A stretch of 64,000 bases of DNA from DTU019 sp050949825. GTDB taxonomy: Bacteria; Bacillota; Syntrophomonadia; Syntrophomonadales; Syntrophomonadaceae. The stretch lies in the NCBI GenBank assembly GCA_050949825.1, contig JBMNGL010000001.1, positions 1-64,000 of the forward strand. Direction: 5' to 3'. The notes under the pieces were generated by a model. It worked only from the letters and a program-made list of their open reading frames with translations, was not told the origin of the DNA and did no database searches. Position 1 is the stretch's first letter. Each line of letters starts with the position of its first letter. Of this stretch, positions 1 through 7,738 are shown one piece after another. The translations under genes were made by a program, and so were the position numbers.

Positions 1-7
1 GCTTAGT

Positions 8-1129
8 ATGAATAAAGAAAGGATACAATCGACTGCTGCGTTGCAGGGCGATGGGTGCCTAGACCCCGGTCCTTTCTACCATGGCACAAAAGCCGACTTG
101 AAGCCGGGGGAATTGTTGGAACCCGGCTTTAGCTCTAATTATGGCGAGCGCAAGAAGTCCAACTTCATCTATTTTACCGCAACCATGGATGCGGCTATGA
201 CGGGCAGTATCACCCCTTATGTAGTGAGTAGCGGCGGAGGCGGAGGAAGTTCCTCCAGTACCAATGCTACCCTTTCTGATTATAAAATTGAATTTGATAA
301 GGCGGAAAGTAATGACCTGAAAGTTACTTTAAGAAGTGGCAGTTATAACCTAAGAAGTACCATAAATGGCTCCTATACCCTTGAAGAAGGAAAGGATTAT
401 ACTATAAGCGGAGGAACTGTTACTATAAAAGCCTCCTATCTGGATTCACTTAAAGAAGGAAAGCATTCCTTAACCTTTGAGATGAATGGAGGCACAGATC
501 CGGTTCTGACCATTATAGTTTCAGAGACTACCAAAACAGATACCGATACCCAGGAAGAAAAACCTCCTGTTGAAGAGACTGTTAACTTTGAGGATATTAA
601 CTCCGGTGACTGGTTCTACGATGCTGTGAATTATGTCCATAAAAATGGTCTTATGGTAGGCACTTCTGAGACTACTTTCAGTCCTTATGCTGATACAACA
701 AGAGGAATGATCGTCACCATACTGCACAGACTTGAAGGTACACCAAATGCAAATACAGACAATAACTTCACAGATGTAGGGGCAGATAAATATTATACAA
801 ATGCAGTAGCCTGGGCCAGTGATAATAAAATCGTAAGCGGCTATGGCAACGGTATATTCGGTCCTGAGAACTCTATTACCCGCGAACAAATGGCGGTGAT
901 CCTGATGAATTATGCTCAGTATAAAGGCTATGATGTGTCCATGAGAGCTGACCTTTCTAAATTTGCAGATGGAGAGTCTATCTCCCCATGGGCAAAGGAT
1001 GCTATGTCCTGGGCAAATGCTGAGGGATTAATGCAAGGCAGCGGAAATCAATTGATGCCTGCCGGCAATGCTCAGCGGTGTCAGGTGGCAGCGATCCTGC
1101 AACGCTTTATAGAAACAATCGCAAAATAA
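8..1129 (+). CDS. Chimeric ORF: N-terminal piece of rifampin ADP-ribosyltransferase fused in frame to X2-like and SLH domains
   Basis: Residues ~20-65 match the start of the Arr family (PFYHGTKADL, then LEPGFSSNYGERKK), the same family as the second copy near 7.1 kb. After about residue 62 the Arr match stops and a Gly/Ser-rich linker begins (VSSGGGGGSSSS). Next is an X2-like immunoglobulin-type domain (~90-175) and then two to three S-layer homology repeats (~195-370; FEDINSGDWFYDAVNYV, FTDVGADKYYTNAVAWA). The ORF has no signal peptide, although SLH domains act outside the cell, bound to wall polymers. Arr modifies rifampicin in the cytoplasm, and its catalytic C-terminal half is missing here. 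I infer a recombination or assembly joint rather than a working protein. The SLH half is AT-rich and unlike the core genes of this window. Confidence 0.6.
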   Translation: MNKERIQSTAALQGDGCLDPGPFYHGTKADLKPGELLEPGFSSNYGERKKSNFIYFTATMDAAMTGSITPYVVSSGGGGGSSSSTNATLSDYKIEFDKAESNDLKVTLRSGSYNLRSTINGSYTLEEGKDYTISGGTVTIKASYLDSLKEGKHSLTFEMNGGTDPVLTIIVSETTKTDTDTQEEKPPVEETVNFEDINSGDWFYDAVNYVHKNGLMVGTSETTFSPYADTTRGMIVTILHRLEGTPNANTDNNFTDVGADKYYTNAVAWASDNKIVSGYGNGIFGPENSITREQMAVILMNYAQYKGYDVSMRADLSKFADGESISPWAKDAMSWANAEGLMQGSGNQLMPAGNAQRCQVAAILQRFIETIAK

Positions 1130-1182
1130 AAACCATCAGCAATAAAATAAGGCTGTCGGTCAGCAGCGGCCCAGCCCATTAA

Positions 1183-1226
1183 AAAAGCGGCGGTTCGGAA
1201 TAGATTATATTCCGGCCGTCGCTTTT
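1183..1226 (+). terminator. Hairpin terminator after the chimeric ORF
   Basis: Inverted repeat of about 19 bp with one bulge and two mismatches: AAAAGCGGCGG...GGAATA pairs with TATTCCGG...CGCTTTT around a 5-nt loop. The stem ends in TTTT, as Rho-independent terminators do. It lies 54 bp after the stop codon. Confidence 0.5.
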
Positions 1227-1432
1227 GGCTGGGCAACCGTGGTGGAAACCCAATATGATTTGGACATGCTGCCGCTCCGAGTTCTCTTGAATAATCATGA
1301 GTTTCCGGAAAAACACTATTCAGGTGGACGAGGTTTATGCAGCCATGCGGTTAGGAATACTTCCTCAGACAGCACAGCCATACCCGGGGCTATAATCGGT
1401 TAAAGACATTTAAGAGCCGAGAGAAAATGAAA
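1227..1432 (+). other. Gap with possible coding remnant
   Basis: No intact gene. Two overlapping frames read like protein (one contains DLDMLPLRVLLNNHEFPEKHYS, split here as DLDMLPLRVLL and NNHEFPEKHYS; the other QVDEVYAAMRLGIL), as if one reading frame had been broken by a small indel. I do not recognise the parent family. Confidence 0.2.
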
Positions 1433-1488
1433 GCGCCGCCCGGTCTTCGGGAAATGAGGATGAGTCATGCAGGTTGACCCGACGGCGC
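1433..1488 (-). terminator. Terminator of the dinJ-yafQ type operon
   Basis: Inverted repeat GCGCCGCCCGGTC / GACCCGACGGCGC (11 of 13 pairs) with a 30-nt loop. It sits directly after the toxin stop and, read on the minus strand, is followed by TTTCATTTTC. Confidence 0.5.
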
Positions 1489-1492
1489 ATTC

Positions 1493-1783
1493 TTATTTCC
1501 CGAACAAGTCGCTATGCGTCCCCGCGCGGGCTAAGGTCAGCACTAGCACATCATCCTCAATGCGGTAGACCAGCAACCAGTCCGGGAGAAGATGACACTC
1601 CCGGTGTCCTGCCCAATCGCCGGAGAGCGAATGATCTCTGTTTTCCCCTGGCAGCGGCATACCCATCGCCAGCAATTCAACGACCTTTTCCAGCAATTCG
1701 ATTTTCAGGCCGCGTTTTATCGCCAGTTTGTAATACTTCCTGAATTGCGTGGTGGACTTAACGATGTACTTTGTTTTCCTCAT
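1493..1783 (-). CDS. yafQ: YafQ/RelE-family toxin (mRNA interferase)
   Basis: This 96-residue protein has the YafQ-type layout: a basic start (TKYIVKSTTQFRKYYKLAIKRG), then LLAMGMPLPGENRDHSLSG, then HRECHLLPDWLLVYRIEDD and a C-terminal LTLARAGTHSDLF. In this family conserved His residues near the end (here H in HRECHL and in GTHSDLF) and an Asp support ribosome-dependent mRNA cleavage. It is the second gene of the operon and overlaps the antitoxin stop by 4 bp, so the two are co-translated. Family assignment is firm from motif order; its activity here is inferred. Confidence 0.85.
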   Translation of the reverse strand: MRKTKYIVKSTTQFRKYYKLAIKRGLKIELLEKVVELLAMGMPLPGENRDHSLSGDWAGHRECHLLPDWLLVYRIEDDVLVLTLARAGTHSDLFGK

Positions 1784-2058
1784 TTTCTCAGGTCTGCGAA
1801 CAGCTCATGCAGATCGGTATATCCTTTCACGGACGGGTCCCTCGCAATCCGTTCTGCTTCCAGCATGGCCGCGATAGTCTCCTGGTTAGGCTGATTCAGC
1901 GTAATGTCGAAAGGAATGCCGCCCTGGCGCAGAGACTGGCGGACAAAGATATTGAATGCCGTGGTCAGATTCATGCCCAGTTCGCTAAATAGGGCATCGG
2001 CCTGTGCCTTCAAGTCCGAATCCATGCGGATGCTGATGTTTGTTGTTTTTCCAGCCAT
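1780..2058 (-). CDS. dinJ: RelB/DinJ-family antitoxin
   Basis: A 92-residue protein with an N-terminal ribbon-helix-helix region (TTNISIRMDSDLKAQADALF, then GMNLTTAFNIFVRQS), as in DinJ/RelB antitoxins, which bind the operator through this fold and wrap the toxin with the C-terminal part. The frame stays open to 2136, but I take the ATG at 2058 because it follows the ribosome binding site GAAGGGAG at 8-9 nt. It lies upstream of and overlaps the toxin gene. A palindrome at 2085-2118 is the probable autoregulatory operator. Confidence 0.85.
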   Translation of the reverse strand: MAGKTTNISIRMDSDLKAQADALFSELGMNLTTAFNIFVRQSLRQGGIPFDITLNQPNQETIAAMLEAERIARDPSVKGYTDLHELFADLRK

Positions 2059-2084
2059 ATCATCAACTCCCTTCTGCTGGTATT

Positions 2085-2118
2085 TATAGTATATGCCATA
2101 TGCACGATATATACTATA
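2085..2118 (-). promoter_or_regulatory. Palindromic operator upstream of dinJ
   Basis: Perfect 10-bp inverted repeats TATAGTATAT and ATATACTATA, 14 bp apart, with CATATG between them. The element ends 27 bp before the antitoxin start, where DinJ/RelB-type repressors usually bind, and its TATA-rich arms could also hold the -10 box. Confidence 0.5.
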
Positions 2119-2210
2119 CACAGCACGAAAAAACAATGATTCCCGACTGTTAATTTCAGCACCAAAGGCTATATAGCTACGAACAAATCCACGTCTGATA
2201 TGCCAATAAA

Positions 2211-2318
2211 GTGATTATGCACCCACTAAGGATCATTTCTGTTGGGCACCATACCCGCCGGTAGATTCCTGTTAAAAAAAGTTCCCCATACAGATCCCCA
2301 CAGCCAATTAAAAAAATT
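2211..2318. repeat. 108-bp direct repeat, copy 1
   Basis: Matches 4734-4840 over its whole length with only a few substitutions and short A-run differences (both start GTGAT-ATGCACCCACTAAG and end CCAATTAAAAAAATT). The two copies are in the same orientation and bracket the Phd/RelE pair and the IS4 element. I do not recognise the source; possibilities are the end of another mobile element or a duplicated intergenic piece. Confidence 0.7.
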
Positions 2319-2319
2319 A

Positions 2320-2354
2320 TCCCGCCTCCCCAATATTGGGGAAGCGGGAATTTT
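2320..2354 (+). terminator. Strong hairpin terminator
   Basis: Stem TCCCGCCTCCCC / GGGGAAGCGGGA with one mismatch and loop AATATT, followed by ATTTT. It adjoins the first copy of the direct repeat and has no obvious gene before it on the plus strand. The hairpin could also act on the other strand. Confidence 0.5.
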
Positions 2355-2474
2355 ACAAATATACAGTAGCTATATGTATTTTTGTGGACCTTTCTGCGTT
2401 TTAGGCTCTGTAATAAAGGAGTCACCCGTCCCGTGACACCCCCATGACACCTCGGCCGCTGTTTTTCCCGTAAG

Positions 2475-2504
2475 TTGCAGCTGATTAAATGGCGTAATTA
2501 TGAT
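2475..2504 (+). promoter_or_regulatory. Candidate promoter of the Phd/RelE pair
   Basis: TTGCAG, an 18-bp spacer, then TATGAT, 55 bp before the antitoxin start. Confidence 0.35.
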
Positions 2505-2559
2505 AAAATAATGCCAGAGAAAATCTTTCTCATATCATATATAGAAGGGAGGCCACGGG

Positions 2560-2820
2560 ATGATTAAGATTCGACCTGTTAGCGATTTAAGAAATAAATT
2601 CACGGAAATCGAGAGCATTGTAAAAAACGGAGAGCCGGTTTTTCTTACCAAGAACGGTTATGGTTCGATGGTTGTACTCAGCTTGGAGCAGTACGCCGCA
2701 CTGACAGACGAAATTGAAATAAAGCTGGATGAGGCAGACAAAGCTGCTGCTTTGGACAGTGTTCGATATACAGAGGATGAGGTATTCAGCAGAGTAAGGA
2801 GCCGCATCAATGAACGATAA
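2560..2820 (+). CDS. Phd/YefM-family antitoxin
   Basis: An 86-residue protein opening with IKIRPVSDLRNKFTEIES and then EPVFLTKNGYGSMVVLSLEQYAAL, the typical Phd/YefM N-terminal DNA-binding domain. The acidic C-terminal tail should neutralise the toxin. GGGAGG lies 7 nt before the ATG. It overlaps the toxin gene by 11 bp, the usual arrangement. The protein is clearly related to the antitoxin at 7478 (shared IRPVSDLRN / IRPITDLRN and TKNGYG). Confidence 0.85.
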   Translation: MIKIRPVSDLRNKFTEIESIVKNGEPVFLTKNGYGSMVVLSLEQYAALTDEIEIKLDEADKAAALDSVRYTEDEVFSRVRSRINER

Positions 2821-3124
2821 GCATTATAAGCTCCGGTTTCTTCCTCTTTTTGAGGACGACTTAAATGGCATTGTGGATTATATCGCCAGTCGGCTGGAAA
2901 ACCCCGTTGCCGCCGCTCATTTTGTAGATGATGTGCAAGTTGCTATCCGGGAGCGATTGACCTGTGCCGAGGCATTTGAACAGTATTATTCCGCAATGGA
3001 GCGCCAGTACCCATACTACCGGATATATGTCGGCAGCTTCACTATCTTTTATGTAGTCATCGGAGATGTGATGGAGGTTCGTCGAATCGTTTACAGCAAA
3101 CGAAATCTTCAGGAGCAGCTTTAA
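2810..3124 (+). CDS. RelE/ParE-family toxin
   Basis: A 104-residue protein of the RelE/ParE fold: LRFLPLFEDDLNGIVDYIASRLENP is the two-helix start, followed by YPYYRIYVGSFTIFYVVIGDVMEVRRIVYSKRN, the beta-sheet end with conserved basic residues. RelE members cut mRNA on the ribosome and ParE members poison gyrase; the sequence does not decide between them. It is translationally coupled to the upstream Phd-type antitoxin. The IS4 element begins 45 bp after its stop. Confidence 0.82.
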   Translation: MNDKHYKLRFLPLFEDDLNGIVDYIASRLENPVAAAHFVDDVQVAIRERLTCAEAFEQYYSAMERQYPYYRIYVGSFTIFYVVIGDVMEVRRIVYSKRNLQEQL

Positions 3125-3168
3125 TCGGCGACCGCTTCCTCAAGGCAAACGTGAAATAATAAAATAAA

Positions 3169-4684
3169 TTACTCAACTTTCTGACCAAAAAAACCGGCTG
3201 AAAAGCCCGAAAGAACAATAAAATATACAGTTTAAAAACCGGTATTGACGCAAAAAGTGCATCCACGTTTGGTAAAATGTAAGTTGCTAACAAAACATTC
3301 CAAACAGAAAGGATGCACAAGTTAATGCTACATCAAATTGATCCGTATGAGAAGGTTGTTAACGAAGCCCATAAGCTTTTTAAAAATCTTAAAATGAACC
3401 AACTGCTTCGTGCAGCTAATATTAAAAAGTCTCGTGGCATAAGTGTTCAGCAGGTTTTTGAGTTTATTTTCCTGCTAGCTCTACTTGGCAAGAATCAGTA
3501 TAGACTCCTGGAGAGCAAGCGTGGTCAAGGGTTACCCAAGAAAGATGTATACTACAATTTCTTAAACAATCCAAGTTATGCATGGAGACGTTTCCTGCTT
3601 ATGTTGGCGTCTAAAGTAACCGACAAATTTGACCACCTGACATCGGATATAAGGGTCAGAGCTTTTATCATTGACGATTCGCCTGTTGCACGAAATCGCA
3701 GCAAAGAAGCAGACCTCTTAGCCAAAGTATTTGACCATAGCAAGCACCGTTTCATAAAAGGCTTTAACATGCTGACTCTCGGTTGGACTGACGGCTACAG
3801 CTTTATTCCTGTAGACTTTGCTATGCTAAGTTCTGCCAAAGAAACAAACCGTTACAACGGGGTATCTGCTTCCATTGACAAACGTAGTCATGGCTTTAAA
3901 CGTCGTCTTGAAGCTATGATGCAAAAACCTGATGTTGTGCTTAAGCTGATTAAAAGCGCCTTAAATATCGGTATTACTGCCGATTACGTCCTGATGGATA
4001 CATGGTTTACCAATGAACCTATGATTAAGAATCTCGGTGATATTGGTCTTCATGTGATCGGCATGGTTAAGAGCAACCATCGTTATCGTTATAATGGGCA
4101 ATTAATGAAGCTTGATGAAATCCGTAAATGTCTGCATTTAGGAAACAAGTCTGATATCATCGGTTCATCGTTGTGCGAAACAAAAAACGGTATCCCGGTA
4201 AAACTAGTTTTCATCCGCAATCGTAATAAGAGAAGCGAATGGCTTGTTATAGCATCAACTGACCTTTCATTGGATGATAAAGAAATCATCCGTATTTACG
4301 GTATGCGCTGGGAGATTGAAGTTTTCTTCAAGGCTTCAAAAAGCATGTTGAAACTTGGAACCGAGTATCAGGGCCGGAGTTATGACATGCTCATAGCCCA
4401 TACAACGATAGTTTTCAGCAGATACATTCTGTTGGAATGGGAACGTCGTCACAACCAAGATTCACGCAGTTTTGGAGATATATTCTTCCTTTTCTGCGAA
4501 GAGATACAAGATTTAGACTATGAAACAGCCTTAAGGCAATTAATGTATTACTGCATGATTCTGCTTAATTACGTTCCCAAGGAACTAGTAAAAACTGTTT
4601 CATGTCAAGTGATGTTCTGGATTGCTGCTCAGCCCCTATATATCCAGAGGTTGTTCAGTAATTTCTGCTACGAAAGTTGAGTAA
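3169..4684 (+). mobile_element. IS4-family insertion sequence, ~1.5 kb, apparently complete
   Basis: Terminal inverted repeats TTACTCAACTTTC (3169-3181) and GAAAGTTGAGTAA (4672-4684) are perfect over 13 bp and enclose one transposase gene whose stop codon lies inside the right repeat. The flanks are AT-rich (ending AATAAA on the left, starting ATTATAATAAA on the right), so I cannot name a target duplication with confidence. The element lies between a toxin gene and the second 108-bp repeat. Confidence 0.85.
3313..4680 (+). CDS. IS4-family DDE transposase
   Basis: A 455-residue cut-and-paste transposase. The RNase H-like catalytic core shows the first Asp in FIIDDSPVARNRS (~118), the second in YVLMDTWFTNEP (~230) and the Glu in YGMRWEIEVFFKASK (~335). 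The last stretch fits the IS4 signature Y-(2)-R-(3)-E-(6)-K exactly, so the enzyme looks catalytically complete. The ATG at 3313 sits directly on AAAGG; ATG 3325 would give better spacing and is an alternative start. Confidence 0.9.
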   Translation: MHKLMLHQIDPYEKVVNEAHKLFKNLKMNQLLRAANIKKSRGISVQQVFEFIFLLALLGKNQYRLLESKRGQGLPKKDVYYNFLNNPSYAWRRFLLMLASKVTDKFDHLTSDIRVRAFIIDDSPVARNRSKEADLLAKVFDHSKHRFIKGFNMLTLGWTDGYSFIPVDFAMLSSAKETNRYNGVSASIDKRSHGFKRRLEAMMQKPDVVLKLIKSALNIGITADYVLMDTWFTNEPMIKNLGDIGLHVIGMVKSNHRYRYNGQLMKLDEIRKCLHLGNKSDIIGSSLCETKNGIPVKLVFIRNRNKRSEWLVIASTDLSLDDKEIIRIYGMRWEIEVFFKASKSMLKLGTEYQGRSYDMLIAHTTIVFSRYILLEWERRHNQDSRSFGDIFFLFCEEIQDLDYETALRQLMYYCMILLNYVPKELVKTVSCQVMFWIAAQPLYIQRLFSNFCYES

Positions 4685-4733
4685 ATTATAATAAACAAAG
4701 CCTTGAAATATTTTTAATTTGAGGGTTTTGTAA

Positions 4734-4840
4734 GTGATCATGCACCCACTAAGGATCATTTCTATTGGGCACCATACCCGTCGGTAGATTCCTGTAAAAA
4801 TAGTTCCCCATACAGATCCCCACAACCAATTAAAAAAATT
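4734..4840. repeat. 108-bp direct repeat, copy 2
   Basis: Same orientation as copy 1 at 2211-2318. It ends within AATTAAAAAAATT exactly where the reading frame of the truncated sigma-54 activator begins (FRQDLFFRLN), which makes this edge a recombination joint. Confidence 0.7.
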
Positions 4841-5309
4841 CAGACAGGACCTCTTTTTCAGGCTCAATGTGGCACCTGTAGAGATACCTCCGTTGAGGGA
4901 ACGGAAAGAGGATATCGAAGTATTAGTGCAATATTTCCTGCGTAATTTGAATACTAAATACGGAACTTGTAAGAGCCTGACGCCGAATGCCCTTGATACT
5001 ATGCTCGAATATCATTGGCCGGGAAATGTCCGGGAACTAGAGAACATAGTCGAACGCTTAGTGGTTACCACACTCGACGATGTTATTACTACGCATGACC
5101 TTCCAAGCCGGTTGTTGCCAGAAGTTATAAGAGAAAGTGATCCTGGCGAAATCGTTACACTTAGTGTAGCTGTAGATAAAGTTGAGCGGCAATTGATCGA
5201 AAAAGCCTACCGCCAATATCGTAATACCAGGCAGATGGCAAAAGCATTGGGTGTTCACCAATCAACATTCCTTAGAAAAGCTACCAAATATGGAATTACT
5301 AAAAAATAG
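4839..5309 (+). pseudogene. 5'-truncated sigma-54-dependent transcriptional activator
   Basis: The open frame starts with FRQDLFFRLNVAPVEIPPL and RERKEDIEVL, the conserved end of the sigma-54 AAA+ domain, followed by HWPGNVRELENIVERL. After a linker comes a Fis-type helix-turn-helix (VERQLIEKAYRQYRNTRQ, then AKALGVHQSTFLRKATKYGI) of the TyrR/PrdR kind. Everything before the arginine-finger region is missing: Walker A, the GAFTGA loop and any sensor domain. A GTG at 4869 could start a 146-residue product that might bind DNA but cannot hydrolyse ATP or activate sigma-54. The loss coincides with the edge of the direct repeat. Confidence 0.85.
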
Positions 5310-5621
5310 TTACCGTTCAATTAGAACCTGTATTACTAGAAAGGTTTGTTTGGCATATATGGTGATTACCGGAAGATATCAACCAGATTCAAGGGTGCAC
5401 AAAATCCTCAACGCACCTATTAACTAACCCCATGAAGACACATATTAACACAAGTGGTTTCCACTAGAACGGAGGCGCTTTCCTATCACCGGATAGGCGG
5501 TGTATACTGCTCCGGAATACTCAGTTGACAGAGCAAGTTGGATATAGGCATGACTTTTACAGATTTGTGGCAAAATATCGGAATTAATAACTCAGGAAAC
5601 ATATCCCGGCGAGAGAGTAAA
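5310..5621. other. Intergenic, no feature recognised
   Basis: About 310 bp between the sigma-54 activator remnant and the uvsE promoter. No reading frame, RNA or strong hairpin was recognised. Confidence 0.5.
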
Positions 5622-5649
5622 TTGGATATCCGCTGAAATTTAGTAAAAT
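5622..5649 (+). promoter_or_regulatory. Candidate uvsE promoter
   Basis: TTGGAT, 16-bp spacer, TAAAAT, ending 34 bp before the uvsE ATG. Confidence 0.35.
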
Positions 5650-5683
5650 TTATAGCATTAGATAGCTATTGGAGGCCTTTTTA

Positions 5684-6952
5684 ATGAATATTGGTTACGC
5701 CTGTCTAACTGTTGGCGTTTCAGGGACAAAGCAGCGAACCTGTACGATGAAAAACGCTACTCCCGATGTTTTGTTGAGCTTGATTCAATCAAACTTGGAA
5801 TCACTGGATAAAATATTAGACTATAACATACAAAACGGCATCAAACTGTTTCGTATCAGCTCAGACATCATACCGTTTGGTTCACATCCTGTAAATACGT
5901 TAATATGGTGGGAAGAATTCAATGATAAACTAAAGGAGATCGGGCGTAAAGCACTGACAAACGGCATACGCCTTTCAATGCACCCAGGGCAATACACCGT
6001 ACTGAATTCACCGGATGAAGCAGTGGTAGCACGGGCGGTGGAAGATTTACGGTATCATGCTCGATTATTGGATGTAATGGGTATTGGAAAAGAACACAAG
6101 ATAATCCTCCACATCGGCGGTATTTATGGCGACAAGAAAGCCGCGGCCAAACGCTTTATCCAGCAATACCGCTGTTTGGGAGGGAATATCAAGCGACGGC
6201 TGGTGATTGAAAACGATGATCGTCAATATGCAATATCAGACGTGCTTTCTATTGGTGTAAGCGAGGGAATTCCCGTTGTGTTTGACAATCTTCATCATCA
6301 AGTGAATCCCAACAACACCCGTTCGGAGATTGAATGGATAGCTGCATGCGGAAACACCTGGAAACCGGAGGATGGCCCCCAAAAACTACATTATTCACAG
6401 CAGGATGCAGGCAAGCGAGCAGGCTCTCATTCCGCCACACTGGATGTTGATCATTTTTTACATTTTTATACACACCTCCCTAATCAGGATGCAGACATCA
6501 TGGTGGAAGTAAAAGACAAAAATCTGTCTGCGATAAAATGTATAAATGCAATTTCTTCTCCCGGAATCCAACGACTGGAAAAGGATTGGGGGCGTTATAA
6601 GTACTTGGTTCTGGAACATTCCCCCAAAATATACCACGAAATAAGACAATTATTGAAAGACAAGAATACATATCCTCTTTCAGCATTTTACAGGCTGATT
6701 GATGAGGCGATGAAGACTCCGGTCAAAGCGGGAAACGCTGTAAATGCCGCCCAGCATGTGTGGGGTTATGTAAGAGATTCAGTAGATCAGAATACAAGAT
6801 TAAGCTTTGAAAAAAGCCTTAATGAAGCGAGTCAAGGTGGGTCAACAACTGCCATGAAACGCTTGCTTTGGAAGCTAGCAGAAGTCCAGCAACAAAAGTA
6901 TTTGTTGGATTCCCTTTATTTTATGAAGTTGTTTATGCTGCCTCGTTTATAA
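5684..6952 (+). CDS. uvsE: UV damage endonuclease UvsE/UvdE
   Basis: A 422-residue member of the UvdE family, TIM-barrel metal-dependent endonucleases that nick DNA 5' of UV photoproducts in an alternative excision pathway. Family signatures are the opening NIGYACLTVGV, FRISSDIIPFGSHP, RLSMHPGQYTVLNS, ILHIGGIYGDK, LVIENDD and PVVFDNLHHQ; the His, Glu and Asp residues in these stretches are the metal ligands of the family. The length is longer than the ~300-residue core and includes a C-terminal extension of unknown role (after ~310). ATG 5684 follows GGAGG by 8 nt; the frame also opens at an upstream TTG. It is a single gene, with no partner. Confidence 0.92.
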   Translation: MNIGYACLTVGVSGTKQRTCTMKNATPDVLLSLIQSNLESLDKILDYNIQNGIKLFRISSDIIPFGSHPVNTLIWWEEFNDKLKEIGRKALTNGIRLSMHPGQYTVLNSPDEAVVARAVEDLRYHARLLDVMGIGKEHKIILHIGGIYGDKKAAAKRFIQQYRCLGGNIKRRLVIENDDRQYAISDVLSIGVSEGIPVVFDNLHHQVNPNNTRSEIEWIAACGNTWKPEDGPQKLHYSQQDAGKRAGSHSATLDVDHFLHFYTHLPNQDADIMVEVKDKNLSAIKCINAISSPGIQRLEKDWGRYKYLVLEHSPKIYHEIRQLLKDKNTYPLSAFYRLIDEAMKTPVKAGNAVNAAQHVWGYVRDSVDQNTRLSFEKSLNEASQGGSTTAMKRLLWKLAEVQQQKYLLDSLYFMKLFMLPRL

Positions 6953-7082
6953 CTGTATGATACGGTTTTCTTATAATGGGAATAAATAATGGTCAGAAGT
7001 GGCTTACTTCAAAGGGTAAGCACGCTATTTATCAATGCTAGATAATGGCAAGTATGTTCCTCACGAAGGGAATGCATAAGAA

Positions 7083-7436
7083 GTGTATATAAAGAAAGAA
7101 CAGACACCATCCAGATCATTGGACCCCGTAACATTCTACCACGGCACAAAAGCCGTCCTGAAGCCGGGGGACTTGCTGGAACCTGGCTATAGCTCTAATT
7201 ATGGTGAGAGAAAGAAGGCCAACTACGTCTACCTGACCGCGATATTGGATGCGGCCACGTGGGGAGCGGAACTGGCCGTGGGCGATGAACCCGGTAGAAT
7301 TTATCGCGTAGAACCCACAGGTCCCATTGAGGATGATCCCAATCTGACGGACAAGAAGTTTCCCGGAAACCCAACGAGGTCCTACCGAACTCAACACGCA
7401 GTTAAAATTTTGGCTCACCTTGCATTATGTACATAA
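7083..7436 (+). pseudogene. arr: 3'-truncated rifampin ADP-ribosyltransferase
   Basis: The frame follows the Arr family from TFYHGTKAVLKPGDLLEPGY through DAATWGAELAVGD and EPTGPIEDDPNL to FPGNPTRSYRT, then leaves it (HAVKILAHLALCT). Arr proteins normally continue some 35-40 residues further (the EPLRV-VG--EDW segment), so the 3' end is gone. The His of YHGT and the acidic ligand of the IEDDPN segment remain. The break at about 7392 lies just before the promoter of the next toxin-antitoxin pair, suggesting that insertion of that pair cut the gene. The start codon is GTG, with a weak upstream AAGGGA. Confidence 0.8.
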
Positions 7437-7448
7437 TTATGCTATTAT
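7420..7448 (+). promoter_or_regulatory. Promoter and palindromic operator of the second Phd/RelE pair
   Basis: TTGCAT, a 17-bp spacer and TATTAT form a good vegetative promoter. The spacer contains a perfect 14-bp palindrome ATTATGTACATAAT (7424-7437), well placed for autorepression by the antitoxin. Confidence 0.55.
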
Positions 7449-7477
7449 TATGACACAATAAGTGCGAGGTGACTGGA

Positions 7478-7738
7478 ATGCCGCAAATACGGCCGATAAC
7501 GGACTTGCGCAATACAAACGAAATATCAGATTTATGCCACAGTAAAAATGAGCCGATATTTATTACCAAAAATGGATATGGCCACCTTGTAATAATGAGC
7601 ATCGAAACCTATGAGCGTGAGATAGCCCTGGCCGATGTGTATAAGAAACTTGCTGTGGCTGAAAAACAGGTTCAATACGGTGAAGTATTAGATGGTCAGG
7701 AAGTGCTTGCCAAGCTGAGAAAAAAATATGGGAGATAG
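7478..7738 (+). CDS. Phd/YefM-family antitoxin
   Basis: An 86-residue Phd/YefM protein (PQIRPITDLRNTNEISDLCH, EPIFITKNGYGHLVIMSIETYE) with a charged helical tail (KLRKKYGR). I take ATG 7478, 6 nt after AGGTG; a GTG at 7469 in the same frame is less well placed. It overlaps its toxin gene by 11 bp. It resembles the antitoxin at 2560 in its first 50 residues, so the two pairs probably share ancestry, but the tails that meet the toxins differ. Confidence 0.85.
   Translation: MPQIRPITDLRNTNEISDLCHSKNEPIFITKNGYGHLVIMSIETYEREIALADVYKKLAVAEKQVQYGEVLDGQEVLAKLRKKYGR

Noticed and set aside
2177..2436. Small ORFs on both strands over the first 108-bp repeat
   Set aside because: The frame shared by both repeat copies (GIYRRVWCPTEMILSG) is short, has no start context and matches nothing known.
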